Shown: positions 44,017-53,290, numbered from the stretch's first letter. The stretch: 64,000 nt of DNA from Rhodoplanes sp. Z2-YC6860 (GCF_001579845.1 NZ_CP007440.1:6904029-6968028); one strand, 5' to 3'. Notes: generated from the letters alone by a model not told the origin. Translations and numbers: made by a program.

Positions 44017-44099
44017 AAAGGCCCTCCGGCGAGTCGCGTCGTCCTTTGGCGCCAATCTAGTCACGCTGGCGGCGTAAGCCGAATTAATATATCTTGCCG

Positions 44100-44119
44100 T
44101 TAGGCATCAGGATTCCTAA
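44100..44119. promoter_or_regulatory. Inverted repeat TTAGG-N10-CCTAA at the LysR divergon
   Basis: A perfect 5-bp dyad with 10-base spacer (TTAGG, CCTAA) ends on the first base of the LysR gene's ATG and includes its CAGGA ribosome binding site. It is a plausible autoregulatory operator. LysR sites are usually T-N11-A dyads, and this is only an approximate fit. Confidence 0.45.
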
Positions 44120-45096
44120 TGACCGAAATCGCGCTCCGTCAGATCAAGGCCATCATCGCGGTCTGCGAGGAAGGCTCGTTCACCCGCGCCGCCGCGCGGG
44201 AGAACGCCACGCAATCCGGCATTTCCCAGCATGTGGCCGCGGCCGAACGCATGTTGGGCGTGAAGCTGTTCGAGCGTTCGACGGCGGGCGTGACGCCCAC
44301 GCCGGCCGGCCAGCGCTACTACCGGCGCTGCATCGAAGCGGTCGGACAACTCGCCAACGCGGCCGAAGAGGTGCGCGGTTTTGCCGCGCGGGTCAGCGGC
44401 GATCTTCGCATCGGGCTGATCCCGACATTGACGCGCGCGGCGCTCGCGCCCGCGCTCGCCGATTTCAAATCGAAGCATCCCGACGTGCGGTTGCACATCG
44501 TCGAAGGCTACAGCGGCTGGCTCACCGACATGGTGCATGCGGGTGAGCTCGATTTCGCCGTGGTGCCGGCCTCCGAAAGCCGAGTCGGACTGAAGTCGCG
44601 GCTGATCGTGCGCGACCGCGAGATGCTGGTTTCGAATCGGAGATTCGGCCTCACGCCGCTGCAACCGGTGCGGCTGAAGGATTGCGGGCCGCTCAAGATC
44701 ATTCTGCCGAGCCGCTCCAATGTCCGCCGTCGCAACATCGAGGTCTATTGCCAGACCCACGGTGTCGAGATTGCCGACGTCATCGAGATGGACGCGATGA
44801 TCAGCACGCTGCAATTCGTGCTGCAGTCGGACTGGGTTGCAATCCTGTCCGGGCTCATCTGCATCGGCGATGTCGAGCAGCCACGCGCGGAGCGCGTGAT
44901 CAGCCCGATCCACGATCCGCCCCTGATCGCCGAGTTCGTGGTGATCTCGCCGGCGCGGCGCACGCTCTCGACCCAGGCGCAGCTCTTTCTCGAGACCTTC
45001 GAGGCGGAAATCGCGCGCATCCAGGAGGTCTGGGCCAAGACCATCCCAGCAGTGGTTTATCCGGTGCGAGGACGGCGGGGTGGCGCAAAATCGTGA
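44119..45096 (+). CDS. LysR-family transcriptional regulator
   Basis: A 325-residue regulator. The N-terminal winged HTH is MTEIALRQIKAIIAVCEEGS, TRAAARENATQSGISQHVAAAER and KLFERSTAGVTPTPAG. The C-terminal effector domain runs from about 95 to 300 (DLRIGLIPTLTRAALAPALA). It starts at the ATG at 44119 behind CAGGA and is divergent from the LLM oxidoreductase and D-2-hydroxyacid dehydrogenase genes. It likely controls them in response to a pathway compound, which cannot be named. Confidence 0.94.
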   Translation: MTEIALRQIKAIIAVCEEGSFTRAAARENATQSGISQHVAAAERMLGVKLFERSTAGVTPTPAGQRYYRRCIEAVGQLANAAEEVRGFAARVSGDLRIGLIPTLTRAALAPALADFKSKHPDVRLHIVEGYSGWLTDMVHAGELDFAVVPASESRVGLKSRLIVRDREMLVSNRRFGLTPLQPVRLKDCGPLKIILPSRSNVRRRNIEVYCQTHGVEIADVIEMDAMISTLQFVLQSDWVAILSGLICIGDVEQPRAERVISPIHDPPLIAEFVVISPARRTLSTQAQLFLETFEAEIARIQEVWAKTIPAVVYPVRGRRGGAKS

Positions 45097-45100
45097 GGCT

Positions 45101-45242
45101 CGTGTCCCGGGCGCGACGCAGCGCGCAGCGGTGCGTTGCAGACCCGGGACCCCGGTTTCCTTCTTAAGAATAGCAACCGGGGTCCCGGATCAGCGGTGCA
45201 CCGTTACGCTTCGCTCCACGCTGCACCGCGTCCGGGACACAC
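45101..45242. repeat. Double-hairpin intergenic repeat, copy 1
   Basis: Outer arms GTGTCCCGGGCG and GTCCGGGACAC enclose an inner pair CCCGGGACCCCGGTT and AACCGGGGTCCCGG around a short AT-rich loop TTCTTAAGAA. The whole sequence is nearly the reverse complement of 59167-59312. Such elements are typically bidirectional terminators or REP-type non-autonomous repeats. It lies between the LysR gene and a convergent GST gene. Confidence 0.88.
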
Positions 45243-45247
45243 GACCG

Positions 45248-45898
45248 CTAGACCGCCGCAGGCGCTCCCGGCTGCTTCAGTGGATGCGCCCGAACGAAGG
45301 CATCGTTAGCCATGCATGCATCGAGCACGCGCTTGAAGTTCGGGAACGGCGCGAGATCGACCTTGAAGAAGTTCGCACCTGCGCCCTGGCTCGCGATGCA
45401 GATATCGGCGATCGTGATCTGGTCGCCGTGGGCATGCTTACCGGTCGCCTTGTCTGCGAGATACACATCGAGCGCCTTCAGCGCCGCGGTGTGCCAATGC
45501 TGCGCCCACTTCGCGATCGTCGCCTCGTCAGCCTTGAATTCATGCGCCAAGTGCTCGCGCACCCGCGGCACGATCAGCGGATGGGAGTCGCAGGCGATGA
45601 TTTGCGCGAGCCCCCTCACCCGCGCCCGGCCCTTCGGATCCTTCGGCAGCAGCGGCGGATTGGGATGGGTCTCATCGAGATATTCGATGATCGCGAGCGA
45701 CTCGAACATCGCCGGCCCCTCGCCGTCGACCAGCGCCGGCAGCGCCATCATCGGATTGACCTTCCGATAGGCCTCGTCTCGCTGCTGGCCCTTCATCAGG
45801 TTGACGTCGATCACCTCGTCGGGTGTGAGTCCTTTCAGATTCATCGCGATGCGCACGCGGTAGCTCGCAAGCGAGCGCCAGAATGAATAGAACTTCAT
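45248..45898 (-). CDS. Zeta-class glutathione S-transferase (maleylacetoacetate isomerase-like)
   Basis: A 216-residue GST. The N-terminal thioredoxin-like domain has FWRSLASYRVRIAMNLKGL (glutathione site; the usual SSCS is SLAS) and VNPMMALPALVDGEGPAMFES. The C-terminal helical domain has DQITIADICIASQGAGA. Maleylacetoacetate isomerases of this class isomerise the ring-cleavage product of homogentisate or gentisate. GGGAGGAG precedes the ATG. It is the last gene of a group on the minus strand together with a beta-hydroxyacid dehydrogenase gene 24 bp upstream. Confidence 0.88.
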   Translation of the reverse strand: MKFYSFWRSLASYRVRIAMNLKGLTPDEVIDVNLMKGQQRDEAYRKVNPMMALPALVDGEGPAMFESLAIIEYLDETHPNPPLLPKDPKGRARVRGLAQIIACDSHPLIVPRVREHLAHEFKADEATIAKWAQHWHTAALKALDVYLADKATGKHAHGDQITIADICIASQGAGANFFKVDLAPFPNFKRVLDACMANDAFVRAHPLKQPGAPAAV

Positions 45899-45922
45899 GA
45901 AACTCCTCCCTGGAAATGATCG

Positions 45923-46807
45923 TTACGATTTCCGGCTCGACCAATAGGCCGCAACGTTCGAGACCTCGTCGTTGCCCGGCATGGTGCGACGCGCCTCCTC
46001 GTAGCAGGCGAGCGTTTGCTTCAGCAGCGGCAGCTCGACGCCGCGCTTGTCGCCCTCCGAAAGCATGGCTTTGACGTCCTTGATGCCGCCGTCGAGGTTG
46101 AAGGTCCTGATGTCGGATGGCTCGTTATTCAGCCGCGCGATGATGCCGGGCATGCGCTGCTTGAGCACAGTCGCGGCGCCCGAGGTCTCGGAGAGAAAAT
46201 CGAGCAGCGCCGCCGGATCGATCTTGAGGTCCTTGCAGAGCGCAAGCTGCTCGCCCAACGCCTGCCAGTAGACCATCAGCGGCAGATTGACCGCGAGCTT
46301 CATCGCCGCGCCGTTGCCGACCGGACCGGTGTGCAGCACGCGGCGGCAGATGTGATCGAGGATCGGCCGTGCCCGCGCGGCGTCGGCGGGCTCCGCGCCC
46401 ATCAATCCCAGCAGCTTGCCGGTGCGAGCCGGGATCACCGAGCCGCTCACCGGGCACTCCACATAGGCCGCGCCTTTCGCGCGCACCTTCTCGGCGAGCG
46501 CGACCTGTACCTCCGGCGGCACAGTGCTCATCTCGATGAACAGCTGGCCCGTCACGTCACCGGACAGAAGGCCATCCGGGCCGTGATACATCGCCTGGAT
46601 CGCGTCAGCATTGGTGATGATGGTCATCACCGCATCGACCGAGCCGGCAAGTGCAGCCGGCGATGCCGCAAGCTTTGCGCCCGCTTTGACCAGTGCCTCG
46701 GTCTTGTCGGCGGTCCTGTTCCAGATCGTCAGCGTCTGACCCATCTCCATGAGTCGCGCGCCGATGTTCGAACCCATCCGGCCGACGCCGGCGATGCCGA
46801 TATGCAT
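45923..46807 (-). CDS. Beta-hydroxyacid dehydrogenase (3-hydroxyisobutyrate DH family)
   Basis: A 294-residue NAD(P)-dependent dehydrogenase. It has GIAGVGRMGSNIGARLMEMG (nucleotide site), ECPVSGSVIPARTGKL (substrate site), GNGAAMKLAVN with the catalytic Lys and DLKIDPAALLDFLSET. Typical substrates are 3-hydroxyisobutyrate, 2-hydroxy-3-oxopropionate or sulfolactate-type acids. GGAAGGTGG precedes the ATG at 46807. A paralogue lies at 47550-48458 across the GlcG-like gene. Confidence 0.92.
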   Translation of the reverse strand: MHIGIAGVGRMGSNIGARLMEMGQTLTIWNRTADKTEALVKAGAKLAASPAALAGSVDAVMTIITNADAIQAMYHGPDGLLSGDVTGQLFIEMSTVPPEVQVALAEKVRAKGAAYVECPVSGSVIPARTGKLLGLMGAEPADAARARPILDHICRRVLHTGPVGNGAAMKLAVNLPLMVYWQALGEQLALCKDLKIDPAALLDFLSETSGAATVLKQRMPGIIARLNNEPSDIRTFNLDGGIKDVKAMLSEGDKRGVELPLLKQTLACYEEARRTMPGNDEVSNVAAYWSSRKS

Positions 46808-46847
46808 TCCACCTTCCTACAGTTGTGTGCGTATGAATTCCGCGCGG

Positions 46848-47378
46848 CTAGTTCATCCGGTCCTTGATCTTGGCCAGAGCCGCAACCGCGCAATCGTGAT
46901 CGAAATTGCCGCCGGGCGCACCTGCAACACCGATGCCGCCGATCAGATCTTCGCCAGCCATGATCGTCACGCCGCCGGGCGTGAAGTTGATGTTCGGCAG
47001 ACTGGCAAGACCGGCTGTGGTCACGCCGGGCGTCTTCGCGATCCGCTCCGACAACGCCTGGGTCGATCCGTCTTTGCGGACCGGCGCCAACGACGCGGCC
47101 GTGTAGGCCTTGGCATAGGCACTGTCGAGCGTATGGACCGTCGCTCCGTCACCGCCGATCAGCGCCTGCCGGACGCCTTCGGTATCGACGACAATGGCGC
47201 TCACGGCGTAACCGGCCTTCTTGCAGACGCTGACCGCTTCCATCACGGCTTCCATCGCCAGCACCGCCGACAGGCGTTTCTTGACGATCAATCCCTGGGC
47301 TGGCGTGGCCTGCGTCGAAGCCGCAAGAAGCACGGCCGCAAGGCTCAAGTGGGCAATCCTGGAAAAAGCAGCCATCAT
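46848..47378 (-). CDS. GlcG/HbpS-family (DUF336) exported protein
   Basis: A 176-residue protein with an N-terminal signal (HLSLAAVLLAASTQATPAQG) and a DUF336 fold. Visible pieces are SVCKKAGYAVSAIVVDTEG, AKAYTAASLAPVRKDGSTQ, GGVTIMAGEDLIGGIGVAGAPGG and HDCAVAALAKI. Members bind heme (HbpS) or occur with glycolate oxidase and 2-hydroxyacid genes (GlcG); no catalytic role is settled. GGAAAAC precedes the start. It stands between two hydroxyacid dehydrogenase genes, matching a role in hydroxyacid metabolism or sensing. Confidence 0.88.
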   Translation of the reverse strand: MMAAFSRIAHLSLAAVLLAASTQATPAQGLIVKKRLSAVLAMEAVMEAVSVCKKAGYAVSAIVVDTEGVRQALIGGDGATVHTLDSAYAKAYTAASLAPVRKDGSTQALSERIAKTPGVTTAGLASLPNINFTPGGVTIMAGEDLIGGIGVAGAPGGNFDHDCAVAALAKIKDRMN

Positions 47379-47549
47379 GTTTTCCGTCTCCCGGCTTCCG
47401 TCGCGTGGCGACGATAGGCGATCCGGCCTGGTCTCGAAAGTAGAGGTTGTGTGACTTCGCGCTTGATCGGTCTTGGCGCGTCTCGCGCGTCAGCTTACTG
47501 TCCGCGGCTAAGGACATACGGCGGTATATCGAGGAATGGAGTGGGCACG

Positions 47550-48458
47550 ATGAGTCCGGCGAAGACGAAGAAGAGCGTAGGCGTGATCGGGCTGGGCATC
47601 ATGGGCGGCTCGTTCAGCCGCAATCTGATCAAGGCCGAATGGCGCGTCGTCGGCTTTGATGTCGATCCGAAGAAACAGAAGGAGCTGACCAAGGCCGGCG
47701 CCTGGATCGTGCGGAGCGCGAAAGAGGTCGCGGCGACCTGCCCGATCGTCATCACTAGCTTGCCGAAGCCCGAAGCCCTGATGGCGACCGCAAAGGAAAT
47801 CGCCGGCGCGGGCCTGCCGCCCCGCATCATCGCCGAGTGCTCGACCTTCAACATCGAGGACAAGGAGAAGGCGGAGAAGATCCTGCGCAAGGCCGGACAC
47901 ATCATGCTCGACTGTCCGGTCAGCGGCACCGGCGCGCAGGCGCGCACCGGCGATCTCGTGATCTATGCCAGCGGCGACAAGAAGGCGATCGGCAAGATCA
48001 AGCCGATGTTCGCGGGATTCTCGCGCAAGACCTATGACGTCGGCGCTTTCGGCAATGGCAGCCGGATGAAATACGTCGCCAATCTGCTGGTCGCCATCAA
48101 CAACGTCGCCTCGGCCGAAGCCATGGTGATGGGCATGAAGGCGGGCCTCGATCCCAAGATTATCTTCGAGATGATCTCCAACGGAGCCGGCAATTCGCGC
48201 GTGTTCGAACTGCGCGCGCCGATGATGGTGAAGAACGACTACAGCGACGTCACCATGAAGTGCTCGGTCTGGCAGAAGGACATGGACGTGATCGGCGCCT
48301 TCGCCAAGAAAATCAACGTGCCGACGCCGCTGTTCTCGGCAACGCTGCCGGTCTATGCAGCCGCGCTCAAGCAGGGCCATGCCGAGGACGACACCGCCGC
48401 GGTATGCGCCGTGCTCGAGGGCAAAGCCAAGGTGAGGCGCCGCCGCAAGGCGCGCTAA
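47550..48458 (+). CDS. Beta-hydroxyacid dehydrogenase (3-hydroxyisobutyrate DH family), paralogue
   Basis: A 302-residue NAD-dependent enzyme. It has VIGLGIMGGSFSRNLIKAEW, LDCPVSGTGAQARTGDL, GNGSRMKYVANLLVAINNVA with the catalytic Lys and a charged tail. The ATG at 47550 is chosen as the first with GGAGTGGG upstream; the frame is open 33 codons earlier but poorly conserved. It precedes the first Liv transporter cluster by 120 bp in the same direction. It may act in the same pathway as the uptake system, which is inferred from position only. Confidence 0.9.
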   Translation: MSPAKTKKSVGVIGLGIMGGSFSRNLIKAEWRVVGFDVDPKKQKELTKAGAWIVRSAKEVAATCPIVITSLPKPEALMATAKEIAGAGLPPRIIAECSTFNIEDKEKAEKILRKAGHIMLDCPVSGTGAQARTGDLVIYASGDKKAIGKIKPMFAGFSRKTYDVGAFGNGSRMKYVANLLVAINNVASAEAMVMGMKAGLDPKIIFEMISNGAGNSRVFELRAPMMVKNDYSDVTMKCSVWQKDMDVIGAFAKKINVPTPLFSATLPVYAAALKQGHAEDDTAAVCAVLEGKAKVRRRRKAR

Positions 48459-48578
48459 GTCCTCCGACCGAACGACGTCGAGGTCAAGATGTCGCCGCCC
48501 GATAATCGGGCTGGCGGACCGCTCAAGCTCATGTAAGCTCCCGTCCAACCTTCTCACTGAAGAGGGACGCGGGCGGAA

Positions 48579-49439
48579 ATGAACCTGAACTTCTGGCTGA
48601 TCCAGGCGTTCAACGGCATCTCCTACGGGGCTCTGCTGTTCCTGGTGGGCAGCGGCCTCTCGCTGATTTTCGGCGTGATGCGCATCGTCAATCTTGCGCA
48701 CGGCTCCTACTTCCTGCTCGGCGGTTACGTCGCGCTCACCGTGATCTGGACCACCGGCTCGTGGCTGCTCGCGCTGCCGGTCGCAGCTCTTGCCATCGCA
48801 CTGCTCGGGCTTGCGATGGAGCGGATGTTCCTGCGGCCGCTCGGCTTCGACCCTCTGCGCCAGGTGCTGCTCACCGTCGGCTTCGCATTCCTGTTCCAGC
48901 AGGCCGCGCTCGACATCTGGAGCGGCAACAACTTCGACATCACCCCGCCGCCTGCGCTATCGACCACGGTCAATATCGGCGGACTTTATCTGCCGCTCTA
49001 TCGCATCTTCATGATCGCGATGGCGGCCGCGATCGGTCTCGCGCTGTGGCTCGCGATGGAAAAGACGCGACTCGGCGCCGCAGTCCGCGCCACTGTCGAC
49101 GACGCGCAGATGGCACGCGGCATCGGCATCGACACCTCGCGCATCTCGATGCTGATCTTTGCGCTCGGTGCGTTTCTCGCAGCACTGGGCGGCGTGATCG
49201 GCGGCGCCTTCCTCGGGGTCTATCCGGGCCTCGATTTCGAGATGCTGCCGCTCGCCTTCGCTGTGGTCATCATCGGCGGCATGGGAAGCCTCGGGGGCGC
49301 AGCCATCGGCGCGCTTGCGGTCGGCCTGGCCGACAACTTCGGCAAGGCGCTGTTTCCGGAAATATCCTACTTCACCCTGTACGCGCCGATGGCGCTGATC
49401 CTGGCCATCAAGCCGACCGGCTTGTTCGGGCGCGAGTGA
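48579..49439 (+). CDS. Branched-chain amino-acid-type ABC permease (LivH)
   Basis: A 286-residue integral membrane protein with about eight membrane segments. It has LivH-type sequence: FNGISYGALLFLVGSGLSLIFGVMRIVNLAHGSY at the N-terminus, GIGIDTSRISMLIFALGAFLAA as coupling-loop region and a C-terminal LILAIKPTGLFGR. The start is the ATG at 48579 after GGGCGGAA. It is the first gene of cluster 1 (LivH, LivM, binding protein, LivG, LivF). The natural substrate may be another organic acid. Confidence 0.92.
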   Translation: MNLNFWLIQAFNGISYGALLFLVGSGLSLIFGVMRIVNLAHGSYFLLGGYVALTVIWTTGSWLLALPVAALAIALLGLAMERMFLRPLGFDPLRQVLLTVGFAFLFQQAALDIWSGNNFDITPPPALSTTVNIGGLYLPLYRIFMIAMAAAIGLALWLAMEKTRLGAAVRATVDDAQMARGIGIDTSRISMLIFALGAFLAALGGVIGGAFLGVYPGLDFEMLPLAFAVVIIGGMGSLGGAAIGALAVGLADNFGKALFPEISYFTLYAPMALILAIKPTGLFGRE

Positions 49440-50456
49440 GTGAACGTGACAGGCCAGCCCCTCAAAATCCTGATCGTGGCGCTGGCCCTCGTCGCGGTCG
49501 CCGTGATCGTGCCGAACACCAACTCGTTCGTCATTCTGCTCGCCACCCGCGCGCTCGCTTTCTCGATCCTGGTGATGAGCCTCGACATTCTGTTGGGCTA
49601 CACCGGCTTGGCCTCGCTCGGCCAGGCGGCGTATCTCGGCATCGGCGCCTACGCGACCGCGATCCTCGCCACCAAGTACCAGATCGGACTCGGCTGGGAT
49701 TTCTGGCTGGTGGTGCTGTTCGGAATCTTCCTCGGCGCGGCGCTCGCCGCCGTGTTCGGCCTGCTCGCGATCCGGGCGAGCGGCGTCTACTTCCTGATGA
49801 TCACGCTCGCGCTCGGCCAATGCGTCTGGGGCTTGGCTTATCGCTGGAATTCGCTGACCGGTGGCGACAACGGCATCAATTTACGCGAGCGGCCGAAATT
49901 CGGTCCGATCGATTTCGGCAACGAAGTGACGTTCTTCTTTGTCGTATTCGGCTTCTTCGTGGCGTCGCTGCTCGCGATGTACACGCTGGTGCATTCGCCG
50001 TTCGGCAAAAGCCTGCTGGGCATCCGCGAGCGCGAGCTGCGCATGAAGATCCTCGGTTACAACACGTGGCTGCACAAATACATCGCCTTCATCATCGCCG
50101 GCGCCTTCGGCGGCTTGTCCGGCGTGCTCTGGGCGCACACCGCCGGCATCGTCAGCCCGGTCAATGTCGAGCTCACCACATCGGTCGACGCACTGCTGAT
50201 GGCTGTGCTCGGCGGCGCCGGCACGCTCGTCGGCGGCGTGATCGGCGCCATGATCGTGTTTGGACTGAGGGAATATCTCAGCACGCTGGTGCCGTGGTGG
50301 CAGTACGTGCTGGGCGGCGTCTACGTGCTGACCATCTTCTATCTGCCGACCGGCCTGATGGGGATTCCGGAGCGCATCCGGCAGTACCGCCAGCGGACCG
50401 CACAGAAAGACAGCGCCAAAGACACGACCCAGGAACTCAAAGCCGTGCCTCACTGA
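49440..50456 (+). CDS. Branched-chain amino-acid-type ABC permease (LivM)
   Basis: A 338-residue membrane protein with about nine segments and the LivM stretch VMSLDILLGYTGLASLGQAAYLGIGAY, the coupling region LLGIRERELRMKILGYNTWLHK and TSVDALLMAVLGGAGTLVGGVIGA. The track-supported start is GTG at 49440, immediately after the LivH TGA; a second GTG two codons later is equally possible. There is no clear ribosome binding site, so re-initiation from LivH is likely. The charged tail (KDSAKDTTQELK) is unusually long. Confidence 0.9.
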   Translation: MNVTGQPLKILIVALALVAVAVIVPNTNSFVILLATRALAFSILVMSLDILLGYTGLASLGQAAYLGIGAYATAILATKYQIGLGWDFWLVVLFGIFLGAALAAVFGLLAIRASGVYFLMITLALGQCVWGLAYRWNSLTGGDNGINLRERPKFGPIDFGNEVTFFFVVFGFFVASLLAMYTLVHSPFGKSLLGIRERELRMKILGYNTWLHKYIAFIIAGAFGGLSGVLWAHTAGIVSPVNVELTTSVDALLMAVLGGAGTLVGGVIGAMIVFGLREYLSTLVPWWQYVLGGVYVLTIFYLPTGLMGIPERIRQYRQRTAQKDSAKDTTQELKAVPH

Positions 50457-50490
50457 ATGGGCTGAGGGCGGCCAACACGCGGAGGGTAGC

Positions 50491-51747
50491 ATGACGAAAG
50501 TTCTGCATCGTACCGTAAGCTCGCTGATGCTCGCCGGCGCTTTCATCGCCGGAGCGGGTGCCGGCGCCAAAGCCGAGGAATTGCGGATCGGCTATCTCGC
50601 GCCGACCACCGGTATCTTTGCCCAGGTCGGCAAGGACATGGTCGACGGCTTCAAGCTGTACCTCGACCAGCACAAGGATGTGCTCGGCGGCGCGCAGGTG
50701 AAGTTCATCGTCGAGGACGAACAGGGACGACCCGACACCGCCGTCACCAAGGCGAAAAAGCTGATCCTGCAGGACAAGGTGCACATGATCGCAGGCGGCC
50801 TGCTCGCCTCGACCGGTTATGCACTCGCGCCGGTGAGCACGGCCGAGAAGGTGCTGTACGTCAATCCGGTCGCCGCGGCCGACGATCTGACGCAACGCGA
50901 TTTCAGCAAATACCCGTTCCACATCCGCACCGGCTGGTCGAGCTCGCAGCCGAGTCATCCGTTCGGCCAGTGGGCCTGCGATCAGGGCTACAAGAAGATC
51001 GTCGCGATCGGCGCCGACTACGCGTTCGGCTACGAGGTGGTCGGCGGCTTCCAGCGGGCATTCGAAGCCTGTGGCGGGCAGATCATCCAGAAAATCTGGC
51101 CCCCGCTCGGCACCAAGGATTTCGGCCCCTACATCCCGAGCATCAAGCCTGAGGCGGATGCGATCTTCTCGCTGATGGTCGGGCCGATGTCGCTGCAGTT
51201 CCCCAAGCAGCTCGCGGCATCCGGCAACAAGAAGCCGGTGATCGGCGGCGGCACGAGCTATGACGAATTCGTGCTGCCGGCGATGGGAGACGAAGTGATC
51301 GGCCACATCTCGGCGCTGCAATACAGCGCAGCCATCGACACGCCGAAAAACGCGGAATTCGTCAAGGAGTACCGCGCGAAGTTCGGCAAGGTGCCGTCGT
51401 ACTATTCGGAGACCAACTACACGACGGCAGGGATGATCGATCAGGTCATGGCGAAGAACCAGGGCAAATTCCCCGGCGCCGAGGAGTTCATCAAGCAGCT
51501 TGCGTCGATGAAGTTCGACACCATCCGCGGACCGGTGACGATCGATGAGATGCGAAACCCGGTGCAGAACATCTACATCAAGAAGGTCGAGAAGAAGAAG
51601 ATGTTCGGCTACGACAAGGAAGAGCTCTGGAACACCGTCATCAAGACCTATCCGAACGTGAACCAGTTCGGCCAGTTCAAGAAAGACGAGTTCCTGGCGA
51701 CGCCGGTCTATAGCCGCGACTATCCGCCTTGCAAGTTCTGCAACTGA
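50491..51747 (+). CDS. Branched-chain-type ABC solute-binding protein, cluster 1
   Basis: A 418-residue periplasmic binding protein of the LivJ/LivK (type I) fold. The signal peptide covers about 1-30 (ending AKAEEL). Family features are LRIGYLAPTTGIFAQVGKDMVDGF, VEDEQGRPDTAVTKAKKL and YSRDYPPCKFCN at the C-terminus. It resembles the cluster 2 binding protein at several points, including QKIWPPLGTKDFGPYI, so the two arose by duplication. GGAGGG precedes the ATG. The substrate is probably an organic acid or aromatic, not proven. Confidence 0.9.
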   Translation: MTKVLHRTVSSLMLAGAFIAGAGAGAKAEELRIGYLAPTTGIFAQVGKDMVDGFKLYLDQHKDVLGGAQVKFIVEDEQGRPDTAVTKAKKLILQDKVHMIAGGLLASTGYALAPVSTAEKVLYVNPVAAADDLTQRDFSKYPFHIRTGWSSSQPSHPFGQWACDQGYKKIVAIGADYAFGYEVVGGFQRAFEACGGQIIQKIWPPLGTKDFGPYIPSIKPEADAIFSLMVGPMSLQFPKQLAASGNKKPVIGGGTSYDEFVLPAMGDEVIGHISALQYSAAIDTPKNAEFVKEYRAKFGKVPSYYSETNYTTAGMIDQVMAKNQGKFPGAEEFIKQLASMKFDTIRGPVTIDEMRNPVQNIYIKKVEKKKMFGYDKEELWNTVIKTYPNVNQFGQFKKDEFLATPVYSRDYPPCKFCN

Positions 51748-51808
51748 CGAAAACGCAACGCCAGGGCTCCGATCGGGCCCCGGCGTCATCCACCCGCGAC
51801 AGGATCGC

Positions 51809-52585
51809 ATGACGATGCAGCAAACGAGCGGACCGGACGGCGCAGTGCCCGCGCTCGAGCTGCGCGGCCTCTGCAAAAGTTTCGGCGGGCTTCAGGCAAC
51901 GCGTGATGTGACCTTCAAGGTCATGCCGGGAGATCGCAAGGCGATCATCGGTCCGAACGGCGCCGGCAAGACAACGCTGTTCAATCTGATCACCGGCATC
52001 TTCCCGCCGTCGTCGGGGCAGGTGCTGCTGTTCGGCAAGGACGTCACCGGCTGGCCGGGCCATCGCCGCACCGCGATGGGCATGGCGCGGACGTTCCAGG
52101 TGACGAGCTTGTTTCCAAGATTGACCGTGCTCGACAACGTGCTGCTCGCGATCAAGGGGCTGAAGCCCTCGAAGTTCGTGATGTGGCGCTTTCTGTCGTC
52201 CTATAAAGACGTCTACGAGAAGGCGCATCGGCTGCTTGAGCAGGCGTCCTTCATGGACCGAGCCAACACCGAAGTGCGCTATCTCTCCCACGGCGAGCAG
52301 CGCCAGCTCGAGATCGTGCTGGGGCTCGCCAGCGATCCGAACATCCTGCTGCTCGACGAGCCGGCGGCTGGCCTATCGTCGGGAGAGTCGGTCGAGATGA
52401 CCAAGTTTCTGATGCGGCTCGATCCCAAGCTCGCGATCCTTCTGATCGAACACGACATGGACGTGGTGTTCGATCTCGCCCACACCATCTCGGTGCTGCA
52501 TTTCGGCCAGATCCTGGAAACCGGCACGCCTGCGCAGATCAAGACCAGCCAGAAGGTCCAAGAAATCTACCTGGGGACTGGCTGA
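51809..52585 (+). CDS. Branched-chain-type ABC ATPase (LivG), cluster 1
   Basis: A 258-residue ATPase with Walker A IIGPNGAGKTTLFNLITG, signature YLSHGEQRQLEIVLGLA, Walker B ILLLDEPAAGLSSG and switch His in LLIEHDMDVVFDLA. The C-terminal extension TPAQIKTSQKVQEIYLGTG is the LivG hallmark. AGGATCGC precedes the ATG. It lies 61 bp after the binding-protein gene and 3 bp before LivF. Confidence 0.95.
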   Translation: MTMQQTSGPDGAVPALELRGLCKSFGGLQATRDVTFKVMPGDRKAIIGPNGAGKTTLFNLITGIFPPSSGQVLLFGKDVTGWPGHRRTAMGMARTFQVTSLFPRLTVLDNVLLAIKGLKPSKFVMWRFLSSYKDVYEKAHRLLEQASFMDRANTEVRYLSHGEQRQLEIVLGLASDPNILLLDEPAAGLSSGESVEMTKFLMRLDPKLAILLIEHDMDVVFDLAHTISVLHFGQILETGTPAQIKTSQKVQEIYLGTG

Positions 52586-52588
52586 ACT

Positions 52589-53290
52589 ATGTCGATCCTC
52601 GAGGTCCAGGACATCCACACCTATTACGGCGACGCCTATGTGCTGCAGGGGCTGTCGCTGAAGCTCGAGCAGGGCCAGATCCTGGGCCTCCTCGGCAGGA
52701 ACGGCGTCGGCAAGACGACGCTCGTCAATTCGATCTGCGGCTTCGTGCCGCCGCGCCGCGGCAAGATCGTGTTCAAGGGCGATGACATCACCGCGGTGCC
52801 GTCGTTCGAGACAGTGCGCAGCGGCATGGGGCTCGTGCCGCAGGGCCGCCGCGTGTTCCCGACGCTTAGTGTCGAAGAAAACCTTTTGGTTGCCGAACGC
52901 CACGGCGAGCGGCACGGCTGGAATCTCGAACGCGTCTACAAGATGTTCCCGCGATTGCGCGAGCGGCGGACGCAGCGCTCCCGGACGCTGTCCGGCGGCG
53001 AGCAGCAGATGCTCGCGATCGGCCGCGGGTTGATGACCAATCCCGACTGCCTGATCATGGACGAGCCATCAGAGGGGCTCGCACCCATCATCATCCAGGG
53101 CGTCTGGGAGGCGATCGCGCAACTCAAGAAGGAGGGCATGTCGATCCTCCTCGTCGAACAGAACGCGTCGCTGGCGCTGAAGCTCGTCGATTACGTACAC
53201 GTCATGAGCAAGGGTCAGGTGGTCTATTCGGCGCTGCCGGCAGAATTGTGGGCCAACGAACAGATCAAGCACAGCTACCTGGGCATCTAA
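52589..53290 (+). CDS. Branched-chain-type ABC ATPase (LivF), cluster 1
   Basis: A 233-residue ATPase. Walker A reads LLGRNGVGKTTLVNSICG, the signature TLSGGEQQMLAIGRGL, Walker B CLIMDEPSEGLAPII and switch His is replaced by Gln in LLVEQNASLALKL, as in all LivF proteins. The start overlaps nothing and lies 3 bp after LivG. It closes cluster 1; the next cluster begins 132 bp downstream. Confidence 0.95.
   Translation: MSILEVQDIHTYYGDAYVLQGLSLKLEQGQILGLLGRNGVGKTTLVNSICGFVPPRRGKIVFKGDDITAVPSFETVRSGMGLVPQGRRVFPTLSVEENLLVAERHGERHGWNLERVYKMFPRLRERRTQRSRTLSGGEQQMLAIGRGLMTNPDCLIMDEPSEGLAPIIIQGVWEAIAQLKKEGMSILLVEQNASLALKLVDYVHVMSKGQVVYSALPAELWANEQIKHSYLGI

Noticed and set aside
48761-50494. A 577-codon plus-strand frame across LivH and LivM
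   Set aside because: Overlaps two well-supported membrane protein genes in another frame; Arg/His-rich without membrane segments.
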